Source of the DNA: Bradyrhizobium sp. SZCCHNS1050
GTDB lineage: Bacteria > Pseudomonadota > Alphaproteobacteria > Rhizobiales > Xanthobacteraceae
Direction: 5' to 3'
Assembly (NCBI RefSeq): GCF_032484785.1
Contig: NZ_JAUETR010000001.1
Span: 2,545,501-2,609,500 of the forward strand
Length of the DNA: 64,000 nt
The stretch's first letter is position 1. Every line of letters starts with the position of its first letter. A program made the translations under genes and the position numbers. The notes under the pieces were generated by a model, which saw only the letters and a program-made list of their open reading frames with translations, made no database searches and had not been told where the DNA came from. Below, piece after piece: positions 56,157 through 64,000 of the stretch.

Positions 56157-56172
56157 CCCTCTTGCGGCACCA
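56157..56172 (+). other. Attachment site attR (direct repeat of tRNA-Thr 3' end)
   Basis: CCCTCTTGCGGCACCA, an exact copy of 38491-38506. There is no tRNA body in front of it, so it marks the far junction of the island. Confidence 0.88.
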
Positions 56173-56552
56173 GCCTCTCCTTCCGTCCCCGTCTCTCCTT
56201 TCCTGACGCGCCCGCTCGCCGCGCTCCATTTGCCGGTTAAGAATTGCTTAACCCAAATCGCGCCATCGTTCGGCGCGAGCGGCGGGATGAATGCCCGCAC
56301 TGGCGGCTGGCGGCGATCCGGACGAGCGCGTCCGTCGCGTTCGAATCCCGCAGGTGCCGGTTGCGCTCGGGCGTACGCCAGCGGCCAAGCCGGTGGCGAT
56401 CAGTATCCAGAGGTCATGGTGGGACGTCTCTCGCAAGGGCATGGCGCCTGTGCACGTGACGATTCGACCGGCACTGGCGATGCACCGGCTGCCGGCAGCG
56501 GCGCCGGACCAACGGCCGAAGACGCAACGCGAGACAAAGGCGAACCCGCGAC
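56173..56552 (+). other. Intergenic region between island and GSCFA gene
   Basis: 380 bases of ancestral chromosome beyond attR. It contains the CtrA-type site at 56235-56253 and no convincing gene; it probably holds the promoter of the GSCFA gene. Confidence 0.55.
56235..56253. promoter_or_regulatory. CtrA-type box / perfect palindrome
   Basis: GGTTAAGAATTGCTTAACC has perfect 7-bp arms and contains TTAA-N7-TTAAC, the CtrA consensus of alphaproteobacteria. It lies 300 bases upstream of the GSCFA start. Confidence 0.55.
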
Positions 56553-57956
56553 ATGAGCACGACTGCCCTCGACAGCCACACCCAGTTTCAATCCATCGTC
56601 GGCCAGATCCGGACGCTCGCCTACAAATACATCGAGGACAAGGACTTCGTCAGCGCCCAGCTCGCGTTCCAGAAGCTGCTCGAGCTCGACCCCAAGGACA
56701 TCAACGCGCGCTTCATCTATGCGCAGCTGATCGACGACGGCTCACACAAGAAGCGCGCCGAAGCGCGCGACATGATGCTGGCGATCCTCGACGAGAACCC
56801 TGAGATCTTTGAGCAGGCCACCGAAGGCAATCTGCACCTGATCCGCAGCGCCGCCGTGCGCTGCAGCCATGTCGGCCCGTTCACGCGCTCGATGGAGCTG
56901 TTCCGCAAGCTCGCGGCAGCCTCCAACCAGGCCGCCGACTATTTCTCGCTCAGCGAGATCCTGACCCAGGGCAACGAATTCGAGGAAGCGGTCGCGGCGC
57001 TGGAAAAGGCGATCAAGCTCAACCCGGCCTATGACAACCCGATCAACCGCGAGACGCTGGAGCTCGCGCGGTCGAACGCCAAGAAGGGCAAGGCCAAGGA
57101 AGCCAAGGGCCGCGCCAAGGTCGGACGCTATCCGGAGACCAAGGACTTCCTCGGCGACCTGCAGACGCTGATCACCAGCCACATCGCGGTGAACCTCGCC
57201 GCCGCGCCGAAATTCCTCGACAAGAGCACCCGCTTCTTCACCATGGGCTCGTGCTTCGCGCGCAACCTCTCCAAGAGCCTCACCGACAGCGGCTATGCCA
57301 GCCACCACATGGAGATCTCGGAGTACATCAACACGACCTTCGCCAACCGCGTGTTCGTCGACTGGCTGCGCGACGCCCAGATCGATCCCGAGATCCGCGA
57401 GCGCATCGTCGAGTTGCTGCCGCCGGGATCGAGCAAGGAGAATACGCTCGCCGTCATCAAGCAGGCCGACGTCTTCATCCTGACGCTCGGCGTCGCCGCG
57501 GCGTTCTTCGACCGCGAGACCGGCGCCTTCGTGCTGCCGCGGCCGACCGCGCTGAACTCGCGGGCGCTGGCCGAGAAGTACAAGTTCCGCACCGCCAGCG
57601 TGCAGGAGAACGTCGACAACGTGCTCTATCTGATCGAGTTCATCCGCAGCATCCGGCCTGGCATCAAGGTGATCGTCACCGTGTCGCCGGTGCCGCTGCT
57701 CACCTCGTTCGAATATGAATCGGTGGTGCAGGCCGACTGCCTGTCGAAGAGCACGATGCGGCTGGTCGCGCATGAGGTCGTCAACAATTCGAACCTCGAG
57801 GACATCTGGTACTGGCCGTCGTTCGAGGTGTTCCGCTGGGCCGGCTCCAACGCCTCCAGCTTCTTCGCCGCCGATGACGGCGCCGCCTGGCACGTCTCGG
57901 AGGACAAGGTGTCCGCGACGGTGCGCGCCTTCGTGCAGACCTTCTCGCCGGCCTGA
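56553..57956 (+). CDS. TPR and GSCFA domain protein
   Basis: 467 residues: an N-terminal TPR-like region (about 15-175; FQKLLELDPKDINARFIYAQL, ALEKAIKLNPAY), a Lys-rich linker (176-195), then a GSCFA domain (about 205-450) whose name motif appears as TMGSCFARN with GSCFA at 232-236. Also visible are VIKQADVFILTLGVAAAFFD and VTVSPVPLLTSF. GSCFA proteins are SGNH-hydrolase-like and their substrate is unsettled; an acyl- or polysaccharide-modifying role is plausible. There is no signal peptide. The TPR fusion and the CtrA-type box upstream suggest a cell-cycle or envelope role. Confidence 0.85.
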   Translation: MSTTALDSHTQFQSIVGQIRTLAYKYIEDKDFVSAQLAFQKLLELDPKDINARFIYAQLIDDGSHKKRAEARDMMLAILDENPEIFEQATEGNLHLIRSAAVRCSHVGPFTRSMELFRKLAAASNQAADYFSLSEILTQGNEFEEAVAALEKAIKLNPAYDNPINRETLELARSNAKKGKAKEAKGRAKVGRYPETKDFLGDLQTLITSHIAVNLAAAPKFLDKSTRFFTMGSCFARNLSKSLTDSGYASHHMEISEYINTTFANRVFVDWLRDAQIDPEIRERIVELLPPGSSKENTLAVIKQADVFILTLGVAAAFFDRETGAFVLPRPTALNSRALAEKYKFRTASVQENVDNVLYLIEFIRSIRPGIKVIVTVSPVPLLTSFEYESVVQADCLSKSTMRLVAHEVVNNSNLEDIWYWPSFEVFRWAGSNASSFFAADDGAAWHVSEDKVSATVRAFVQTFSPA

Positions 57957-57973
57957 GCGCGCGAACGGCTGCC

Positions 57974-58552
57974 TCAGGGCAGCCGCTTCTTCCAGAGGCG
58001 GATGACCAGGATGCCGGCCTGGGCGTAGCCCGGCGGCGAACTTTCAGTGCCGAACGGCGTCTTCGAATACAGCGAGCTCGAAACCAGGAAGCCGCCGACA
58101 TACGGCTCAGGCAGGCCCGACAGCGCCAGGAAGCAGCGGTGCGTGAGCAGGCCGTCCTCCGGCAGATTGCCACGCACCAGCCGGCAATCGCCGATGCCGG
58201 TGAATGCGATGCCGTTGAGCTGGCCCTCGGTGTAGGTGCCGAGCAGGGTCGGATCCATCGCCTGGCCGACGCAGACCCGCATCTCGCCGATGCTCTTGTC
58301 GCCGGTCTCGGTCATGCGGCCGTCAGCCGGCCGGACCCCGACGGAGTGGATCGAGAGCTGATCCTCCAGCGCCGGCGCGAAGCCGGTCTTGGTCGGCGCG
58401 CAGAAATCCGACGGCACGACGCGGCCCTGGCGCACGCTCCGCGCAATGTAGATCTCTTCGACGTTGTCGTCGCCGGACTGCGCCCGGCCCGGCCCGCTGG
58501 CGGCCAGCAGCGTCACGGCCGCCAAGAACACTGCAACGATCACCCGGCGCAT
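57974..58552 (-). CDS. Secreted hypothetical protein
   Basis: 192 residues: a signal peptide (1-24, ending PGRAQ) and a mature domain with four cysteines (SDFCAPTK, MRVCVGQ, IGDCRLV, THRCFLA), probably two disulfides in the periplasm. I recognise no family. Conserved-looking segments are EEIYIARSVRQGRVVPSDFC and GYAQAGILVIRLWKKRLP. It converges on the GSCFA gene with 17 bases between stops. Confidence 0.75.
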   Translation of the reverse strand: MRRVIVAVFLAAVTLLAASGPGRAQSGDDNVEEIYIARSVRQGRVVPSDFCAPTKTGFAPALEDQLSIHSVGVRPADGRMTETGDKSIGEMRVCVGQAMDPTLLGTYTEGQLNGIAFTGIGDCRLVRGNLPEDGLLTHRCFLALSGLPEPYVGGFLVSSSLYSKTPFGTESSPPGYAQAGILVIRLWKKRLP

Positions 58553-58977
58553 GCGCGCATCCTTCCCCCGAATCGATCGGTCTCCCTATCGGATTCGGCG
58601 AAGCTTCTGAACAGCACCAACGAACAGTACACGTACATACGATCATACCTCAACCCCGGATCTCACCGGCAGCATGGAACACCGCGCCTTGACGGTAATT
58701 TGGTAGCAACAGTCGGGTGTGCCGGATCGTGTCGCCCACCGCCCACGTGCTGCCGCCGGTGGATTTCCGGATGGGCTCGTCCAGAACTCCCCTCGTCCTG
58801 AGCGGACGTCCCCGCGGCGCCGGAAAGGTTTCGAGAAAGATGGCGCACCGATCCGCAGTGCCGTGTGCCGGCATCCGGCTTCATTCGCGCTTGCCATGCG
58901 GAGCGTGACGGGGGTCACATCGGACGGTCGCGCCGGCGCCTAAACCTTCCCGCAGCCAACAAAGGGGAGCTTACTCG
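58553..58977. other. Intergenic region, no gene seen
   Basis: 425 bases between divergent genes. Short frames exist but none resembles a family. It presumably holds the promoters of both flanking secreted-protein genes; AAAGGGGAGC before 58978 is the ribosome binding site of the next gene. Confidence 0.5.
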
Positions 58978-59379
58978 ATGCGCAAGATGATCCTGATCGG
59001 AGCCATGGTGCTCGCATCCGCCACAGTCGCGCAGGCCGAGGGCACACGCAGCCTGTCGCTGTCGTCGAACGACGCCGCCGCGCGGGCGCCGCGTCCGACC
59101 TACGTCCAGCAAGCCGGCGAGGTCACCGTCACCCCGGCGCCGGTGCCGGCCGTCGCGGCCGAGGTCCAGCCCGCTGCGCAACCGGTTGCGCCAGCGGCCC
59201 CGGCCGCCGCACCGCCGCCGCCGCAGCCCACCGCCGCTGCGGCGCCGGCACCGCAGCCGGGCTCTGTGCAGCAATCATCGCGGCGGTCGAAATCGGCGCG
59301 CTCCGACCGGACGCGCCGCAAGAGCTGGACCGAAGCCCGCATCGTCCGCGAGCTGCATCGCCACGGCATCTATTGGTGA
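58978..59379 (+). CDS. Small Ala/Pro-rich secreted protein
   Basis: 133 residues: a signal peptide (1-20, ending VAQA), a long Ala/Pro/Val low-complexity stretch (about 45-95) and a basic C-terminus (SRRSKSARSDRTRRKSWTEA, then IVRELHRHGIYW). It is likely periplasmic and extended, perhaps bridging envelope layers. No enzymatic domain. The terminator follows at 59407. Confidence 0.7.
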   Translation: MRKMILIGAMVLASATVAQAEGTRSLSLSSNDAAARAPRPTYVQQAGEVTVTPAPVPAVAAEVQPAAQPVAPAAPAAAPPPPQPTAAAAPAPQPGSVQQSSRRSKSARSDRTRRKSWTEARIVRELHRHGIYW

Positions 59380-59406
59380 GCATCCGCCAATCGGCGACAA
59401 ACGAAG

Positions 59407-59434
59407 AAGGCCGGGCGAATGCCCGGCCTTTCGC
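59407..59434. terminator. Terminator between convergent genes
   Basis: A 10-bp stem AAGGCCGGGC / GCCCGGCCTT with a GAAT loop followed by TC. It lies between the Ala/Pro-rich protein gene and the convergent deacetylase gene and could serve both directions. Confidence 0.85.
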
Positions 59435-59458
59435 GCGAGGAGACCCTGCAGCGAGGCA

Positions 59459-60502
59459 TCACTGCGAGATGGTCTGGATCACGCTCGAGATCGGCCGCGC
59501 ATTGGTCATTGTCGTCGGCAGCTTCGGATCCTGGCCGATCATCGCGTCATATTCCGGCAGCGTGTCGAGCGTGCCCTTCGGCTTCATCGCGACCACCTTG
59601 TAGCCGCCGGCCTTGAGCCGCCGCAGCAGGGTCGGCAGCGCCAGCGCAGTGTTCTTCTGGAAGTCGTGCATCAGGATGATGCCCTTGCCCTTCTTGTCGA
59701 GCCCGGTCATCACGGTGTTGACGACCTGGTCGGCATCCTTGGAGCGGAAGTCGAAGCTGTCGACGTCGCAGGAGAACATCGCGACATTGCGGCTGCCGAG
59801 ATAGGCCACGGCAGAGGACCGGTGCTGCAGTTGCGGGAAGCGGAAGAACGGCGCCGGGTTGGTGCCGAGCGCGAACTTGACAGCGCTGAAACCCTTCTCG
59901 AGCTCCTCCTTCGCCGTCTCGTCGGTCATCTTCTTGCCGTTCAGATTGGCGTGCGACCAGGTATGAACGCCGACGACGTGACCGGCGGCCAGCACCTGGC
60001 GCAGGATCTCCGGATGATAGGTCGCATGCTTGCCGATGGTGAAGAAGATGCCGGTGGTGCATTCGTCGGCCAGCGCCTTCAGCACCGCCGGCGTGTTGAC
60101 CGGCCACGGGCCGTCGTCGAAGGTCAGCACCACCTCGTGGTCGGCGAGGAAGTCGAACTGCTTGAAATGGTCGAGGCCGAAACCGGGGCCGCCGGTGGTG
60201 TCGACCATGACGGTGCGGGAGATGCCGAGCGCGTCCGGATTGGCGCAGGTCGATTTGGGCTGCACGGGCGCCGGCGCGCTTGCCGCCATACGCGTGGAGA
60301 CGGTACCGGTCGTCTCGACATCGTCCTTCGAGCTGGCCTTGGCGGCGACGCGCGCCGGAGGCGGCGCCGGCTCGGACGGCTTCGCCGCTGCGCTCTGCGC
60401 GGCGGCCTTGGCGGCGCTGGGCTTCGATACGTAGTACCAGACACCGGTGATCGCCAACGCCGCGACGACGGTGGCCAGCAGCAAGCCTAACGCATTACGC
60501 AT
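59459..60502 (-). CDS. Membrane-anchored polysaccharide deacetylase (NodB homology)
   Basis: 347 residues: an N-terminal membrane anchor (about 4-24), an Ala/Pro/Lys linker (30-80), then a NodB domain with TFDDGPWP (Asp129 and Asp130) and the metal-binding HxxxH in HTWSH (His180 and His184), plus FFRFPQLQ and DSFDFRSKDADQV. It would remove N- or O-acetyl groups from an envelope or exopolysaccharide in the periplasm. The ATG at 60502 puts the anchor at the N-terminus; an upstream extension is less likely. Confidence 0.9.
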   Translation of the reverse strand: MRNALGLLLATVVAALAITGVWYYVSKPSAAKAAAQSAAAKPSEPAPPPARVAAKASSKDDVETTGTVSTRMAASAPAPVQPKSTCANPDALGISRTVMVDTTGGPGFGLDHFKQFDFLADHEVVLTFDDGPWPVNTPAVLKALADECTTGIFFTIGKHATYHPEILRQVLAAGHVVGVHTWSHANLNGKKMTDETAKEELEKGFSAVKFALGTNPAPFFRFPQLQHRSSAVAYLGSRNVAMFSCDVDSFDFRSKDADQVVNTVMTGLDKKGKGIILMHDFQKNTALALPTLLRRLKAGGYKVVAMKPKGTLDTLPEYDAMIGQDPKLPTTMTNARPISSVIQTISQ

Positions 60503-60831
60503 GGTTACTCTTCCCGAAAACGCGAGACACTCGATGGCGGACGCAACGCTGTCCGCCTCCTTCAATTAGCTTCCATTAGTGCCAACGATTCCTTAACGCG
60601 GTGCCAACACGACCAGGATCGGACAAGATTTCCAGGATGATGCCCGCACCGAAGCGGCCGTTCACCGGAGCGACATGGCGCCGCGGCCATCGGCCTGCCG
60701 AAACTGCCGGCCAGGGTTGAGCCGCCGGATCTGGCGTGACCCGCATCACGGTTGCCAACAGGGCATCCCGCCATGATGGACGCATTGAAACACGCGGCCC
60801 CGCCAACATGCGGCGCCAATGGGAGCCAGCC
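60503..60831. other. Intergenic region, no gene seen
   Basis: 329 bases between the divergent deacetylase and Cys-rich protein genes. I see a single CtrA-like half-site (CCTTAACG near 60591) but no full box, and no gene. Confidence 0.45.
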
Positions 60832-61119
60832 ATGACGAAGTCCTTCAATCTCCTGCGCAAGGCCGCTCTGGCGGCCGCCAGCGTCGCAGCCGTCTCGACC
60901 TTCTCCTCGACGGCAAGCTTCGCCTTCAGCGCCGAGGCGCAGCAGATGTGCACCGGCGACGCGTTCCGCCTGTGCAGCAGCGAGATCCCGAACATCCCGG
61001 CGATCACCGCCTGCATGATCAAGAACCGCTCGTCGCTCAGCTCCGGCTGCCGCGTCGTGCTCGACCGCGAGATGTCCAAGCGCAGCGGCAAGGTCGCGGA
61101 TGCCAACGAGGCCAATTGA
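60832..61119 (+). CDS. Small Cys-rich periplasmic protein (first of pair)
   Basis: 95 residues: a signal peptide (about 1-31, ending ASFAF) and a mature part with the spacing C-x7-C...C...C: MCTGDAFRLCSSEIPN, ITACMIKNRSSLSSGCRVVL. This fits the Cys-rich repeat (PF00839-like) seen in small alphaproteobacterial secreted proteins. The acidic/Cys pattern suggests two disulfides. The start ATG 60832 is chosen for the signal peptide. It is followed 115 bases later by a second protein of the same type. Confidence 0.75.
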   Translation: MTKSFNLLRKAALAAASVAAVSTFSSTASFAFSAEAQQMCTGDAFRLCSSEIPNIPAITACMIKNRSSLSSGCRVVLDREMSKRSGKVADANEAN

Positions 61120-61234
61120 GAGCGCTTCCGGCTCCCGCCTGCGCACCCCGGCTGCGACCGAGGCGCTTGCGACGGCCGGTTGCGACCACTAAAAGCGCCG
61201 CCAAACGTTCAGTCCCGGGAGCGAGGCGCCAGTC

Positions 61235-61450
61235 ATGAACAAACTCTCTCTGATTATCCCTCTGGTCCTGTTGGCGTCGACGGCCTCAGCCCAGCAGCAG
61301 CCCGGCCAGGATGCCTGCGCGCGCGACGTCTCGCGGTATTGCCGCGCGGTGATGAACAACGGCGATCAGGCGGTGCTGGCCTGTCTCAAGGAGCATCGGG
61401 CCAAGCTGTCGAAGGCTTGCGAGAAGGTGCTGACCGAGCACGGGCAGTAA
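61235..61450 (+). CDS. Small Cys-rich periplasmic protein (second of pair)
   Basis: 71 residues: a signal peptide (1-19, ending STASA) then ACARDVSRYCRAVMNNGDQ, AVLACLKEHRAKLSKACEKVL, a clean single Cys-rich repeat (PF00839-like, C-x6-C...C-x11-C). It is paralogous in pattern to the protein encoded just upstream. Role unknown. Confidence 0.78.
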   Translation: MNKLSLIIPLVLLASTASAQQQPGQDACARDVSRYCRAVMNNGDQAVLACLKEHRAKLSKACEKVLTEHGQ

Positions 61451-61478
61451 GCGCCTGCTCAGTGCAGATGGTCCGGAG

Positions 61479-63161
61479 CTACGGCCCGCTGCGAGCCGCC
61501 GAGGCGACAGCAGGCGCCTGCTCGGCGGTGCGGTCGATGTCGTCCCTGGCCCGGACCGAGCCGAACGGGCGTTCCAGCATGCGGCGGATGCGCACCGGGT
61601 CGGTGCCGATGTGGAAGTCGATCGCGCGCTTGTGCAGCTCGCGCTCGGCGCGGGTCGAGCGGTTGCGCTGACGCAGATAGTCGATCCAGGTCGGGCAGTG
61701 ATAGCGCTCGGTCCATAATTCGGGGTCGGCGATGTCGCGCGCGATCGACCAGCCATAGGCGCCGTTGCGCTGGCGGCTGAGCTGCACGTCCTGCATCAGG
61801 TCGTGAAACGCGCGGGCATTGTCTTCAGCGACGCGGTACTCGATCTCGACCACCAGCGGCCCCGAGCGCGGCGTCAGCTCGAGCTGCACCTCCGGATCGG
61901 CCAAGGTCTCGCCGTCCTCGTTGCGGGCCCCGATCGGCGGCATCCGCAGCCACAGGCCGAGCAGCGGCGACACCATCATCAGCGCTCCCGACGCGAGCAG
62001 CGCGACCTCGACGCCGGCGGCGTCGGTGAGACGCCCCCAACCCCAACTGCCGATCGCGATGCCGCCGGAGATCGCGGCCTGAAATGCCGCCAGTGCGCGG
62101 CCCGCGACCCAGCGGGGTGCCGAAAGCTGCACGCCGATGTTGAACAGCGCCACCGCCAGCATCCACACCGCACCGGCGATGACGAGCGCCGCCGCCGTCA
62201 GGACCGGCGCGGTGCTGAGCGCGACGGCCGCGGTGGCCGCGCCCAAGGTGAGCGCGCAGGTGCGGATCGCGGCCTCACCAGACAGCCGTTTCCTGATCTC
62301 GCCGATGTTGAGCGCGCCGACCACCGCGCCCATGCCGAAGGCGCCGAGCATGATGCCGTAGGTCTGCGCGCCGCCATGCAGCAGGTCGCGCGCGACCAGC
62401 GGCATCAGCGCCGAGATCGAGCCGCCGATGATGCCAGTGACCAGCGTGCGGATCAGCACGATCCGGATCGACGGCGAATGGACGATGTAGCGGACGCCGG
62501 AGACGATGGCGCGGTTGAGCGGCTCGCGCGGCAGCCGGCTCGGCTCGACCACGCGCCGCCACAGGAACAATGCCGCGAGCAGCGGCAGATACAGCAGCGC
62601 ATTGGCCGCGAACGCGGCGACCGCGCCGGCGGCCGCGACCACGACGCCGCCGATCGCCGGACCGAAGCTGCGCGCGATGTTGTAGCTGATGCCGTTCAGC
62701 GCGACCGCGGCCGGCAGCGTCTCCGGCGGCACCTGCTCGCTGACGGAGGATTGCCAGGCCGGCCCCATCAGCGCCATGCCGCTGCCGATGACGAAGCACA
62801 GCGCGAGCAGGCGCTCCGGCGTCACCAGGCCGTACCATGCCAGCACCGTCAACGTGGTGGCGCCGCCGAGCGCCACGGCGAGCGCGACCAGCGCGACGAT
62901 GCGCCGGTCATACATGTCGGCGATGGCGCCGGCCGGCATCGAGATGAACATCACCGGCAGCATCAAGGCGGTCTGCACCAGCGCAACCTTGTCGGCCGAC
63001 GACGTCATCTGCGTCATCGCCCAGGCGGCGCCGACCGCCTGGATCAGCAGGCCCAGGTTCGACAGCAGGCTCGCCAGCCAGATGCGGCGGAACACCGCGT
63101 GCCGCAGCGGCGCGGCGATGCCTTCGGCGGCGAACAGCTCACGTTTCTGCGGCGCATTCAT
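61479..63161 (-). CDS. MFS_3 family transporter with C-terminal soluble domain
   Basis: 560 residues. Twelve helices (about 20-415) belong to the enterobactin-exporter-like MFS_3 group (FRRIWLASLLSNLGLLIQAVGAAW, GAIADMYDRRIVALVALAVALGG, MALMGPAWQSSVSEQVP). A C-terminal soluble part (about 425-545; VEIEYRVAEDNARAFHDLMQDV, YGWSIARDIADPELWTERYHCPTWIDYLRQ in part) resembles the monooxygenase/DUF-type tail common in this family. The substrate is unknown. It converges on the Cys-rich gene pair. Confidence 0.88.
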   Translation of the reverse strand: MNAPQKRELFAAEGIAAPLRHAVFRRIWLASLLSNLGLLIQAVGAAWAMTQMTSSADKVALVQTALMLPVMFISMPAGAIADMYDRRIVALVALAVALGGATTLTVLAWYGLVTPERLLALCFVIGSGMALMGPAWQSSVSEQVPPETLPAAVALNGISYNIARSFGPAIGGVVVAAAGAVAAFAANALLYLPLLAALFLWRRVVEPSRLPREPLNRAIVSGVRYIVHSPSIRIVLIRTLVTGIIGGSISALMPLVARDLLHGGAQTYGIMLGAFGMGAVVGALNIGEIRKRLSGEAAIRTCALTLGAATAAVALSTAPVLTAAALVIAGAVWMLAVALFNIGVQLSAPRWVAGRALAAFQAAISGGIAIGSWGWGRLTDAAGVEVALLASGALMMVSPLLGLWLRMPPIGARNEDGETLADPEVQLELTPRSGPLVVEIEYRVAEDNARAFHDLMQDVQLSRQRNGAYGWSIARDIADPELWTERYHCPTWIDYLRQRNRSTRAERELHKRAIDFHIGTDPVRIRRMLERPFGSVRARDDIDRTAEQAPAVASAARSGP

Positions 63162-63338
63162 GCGGGTCCGTCCACGTCGCCAGTTCGCCTTGAAGCTCGC
63201 ATCGAACTATCGCTTGATTCCAGCTGGACCTATGTGATGCCTGCGAATGTCCGCCGCTGTCCAGTGCTGCCTGCAAAGGCCGGCATCGGGGATCGCGGCC
63301 AACGAACACAAATGAATGAGACCAAAGGGAGACCGCCG

Positions 63339-64000
63339 ATGAAGCTGACGCGCCGCAACATTTTGCAGGGAATGGGAACCCTTCCCTTGCTCACCAGCGG
63401 TCTGCCCTTACCGGTACGCGCCCAGAGCGCGGCGGCAACGACGGTGGGCGACATCCCTCCGGTCCTGTTCGTGCACGGCAATGGCGACCACGCGGCATTG
63501 TGGATGACCACGCTGTGGCGGATGGAATCCAACGGCGTGCCGCGCACGCGTCTCGCTGCGCTCAACTTCACCGACCCGCTGGCGCGCAACGACGACGCCG
63601 TGGCGCAGCCGAACCGCTCGTCGACCGACGATCAGCGCCGCGAACTCGCCGAGGCCATCAAGGCACTGAAGGAGCGCACGGGCGCTGCGCGCGTCGCGCT
63701 GGTCGGCAGTTCGCGTGGCGGCAATGCGATCCGCAACGTCGTGAAGAACGGCGGCGGCGCCGATGTCAGCCACGCCGTGCTGTGCGGAACGCCCAATCAT
63801 GGCGTGTTCGACTGGGATGACAGCCCCGGCAGCGAGTTCAACGGCCGCGGCCCGTTCCTGCGCGGACTGAATGCCGGCGACACCGAGGTGACCGAGGGCA
63901 CCGCCTTCCTGACGCTGCGCAGCGACGGGCTCGACAAATACGCCCAGGCCGACGGCCGCCTGGTCGGCAAGCCCGGCGTGCCGACCGGGATCACGTCCGA
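63339..64000 (+). CDS. Tat-exported alpha/beta hydrolase (3' truncated by window edge)
   Basis: At least 220 residues. It begins MKLTRRNILQGMG, a twin-arginine (Tat) signal, with cleavage likely after PVRAQ (about residue 29). The domain has VLFVHGNGDHAALW (oxyanion region) and the nucleophile elbow VGSSRGGNAIRN, followed by LCGTPNHGVFDW, a lipase-like pattern. It is probably a secreted esterase or lipase that folds before export. The reading frame is open to the end of the window, so the C-terminus, including the late catalytic residues, is not visible. AAAGGGAGA precedes the ATG. Confidence 0.85.
   Translation, partial: MKLTRRNILQGMGTLPLLTSGLPLPVRAQSAAATTVGDIPPVLFVHGNGDHAALWMTTLWRMESNGVPRTRLAALNFTDPLARNDDAVAQPNRSSTDDQRRELAEAIKALKERTGAARVALVGSSRGGNAIRNVVKNGGGADVSHAVLCGTPNHGVFDWDDSPGSEFNGRGPFLRGLNAGDTEVTEGTAFLTLRSDGLDKYAQADGRLVGKPGVPTGITS

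Larger units (their letters stand above)
38491..56172. mobile_element. Integrative mobilizable element in tRNA-Thr (17.7 kb)
   Basis: Delimited by 16-bp direct repeats of the tRNA-Thr 3' end. It encodes a P4-type integrase, an AlpA-like regulator, a TraA/MobA relaxase with oriT, TraC- and TraD-like proteins, two MFS exporters, a LysR regulator, a methyltransferase, an AdaA-like protein, unknown proteins and an IS1182 composite transposon, plus degraded recombinase and IS110 remnants. No coupling protein of VirD4 type and no mating-pair-formation genes are present, so transfer would need a helper conjugation system. The cargo at about 46-49.5 and 53.3-55.2 kb has visibly lower GC and less biased codon use than the flanks. 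Confidence 0.85.

Noticed and set aside
38491..56172. Classifying the island as a self-transmissible ICE
   Set aside because: No VirB/Trb mating-pair genes and no VirD4-type coupling protein are encoded; the small TraD-like protein is a different family. Mobilizable element is the supported reading.

Overview
The window looks like a piece of an alphaproteobacterial chromosome, most likely Bradyrhizobium or a close relative. This rests on the high GC content, the gene neighbourhoods (tsaD-gpsA-EVE; hemD-mitofilin-hemY; glnK-amtB pairs), a CtrA-type box, and several families of intergenic palindromes common in that group. The assignment is inferred from content; no 16S gene is present.

Layout. 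1-14.7 kb: the end of a gamma-glutamyltransferase gene, then metabolic and transport genes. These are a serine hydrolase, a GST divergent from a DUF2239 gene, a MATE exporter, an HCCA-isomerase-like protein, an SDR lacking its catalytic Tyr, a PanE-like reductase, a PQQ-type sugar dehydrogenase with a dihaem cytochrome c, an amidase, pncB, and a secreted caspase-fold protein that has lost both catalytic residues. 14.7-23.6 kb: tRNA-Gly, a CnoX-like chaperedoxin with a LON-domain protein, an FTR1 iron permease with a cupredoxin, a TetR regulator with two clear operators, and a Trm112, hydrolase, UbiH-like and TesB cluster. 23.8-27.9 kb: two consecutive glnK-amtB modules, the second with a sigma-54-type promoter, closed by a strong terminator. 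28-31.7 kb: a complete IS256-family element with an exact 8-bp target duplication, then DUF2059, dodecin and EVE genes. 31.9-38.3 kb: gpsA, tsaD, hemD, mitofilin-like and hemY-like genes.

38.4-56.2 kb is an integrated mobile island. It lies between the 3' end of a tRNA-Thr(CGT) gene and a 16-bp direct copy of that end (38491-38506 and 56157-56172). It carries a P4-type tyrosine integrase, an AlpA-like regulator, a MOBQ-type relaxase/helicase, a recognisable oriT, small TraC/TraD-like genes, two MFS exporters, a LysR regulator, a methyltransferase, an AdaA-like regulator, unknown genes, a composite transposon made of two inverted IS1182-family copies around one membrane-protein gene, and remnants of an IS110 transposase and a large serine recombinase. 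No type IV secretion genes are present, so it is best read as an integrative mobilizable element that needs a helper.

56.2-64 kb returns to the core chromosome: a TPR-GSCFA protein with an upstream CtrA-type box, small secreted proteins, a membrane-anchored polysaccharide deacetylase, two small Cys-rich periplasmic proteins, an MFS_3 exporter, and the start of a Tat-exported alpha/beta hydrolase.
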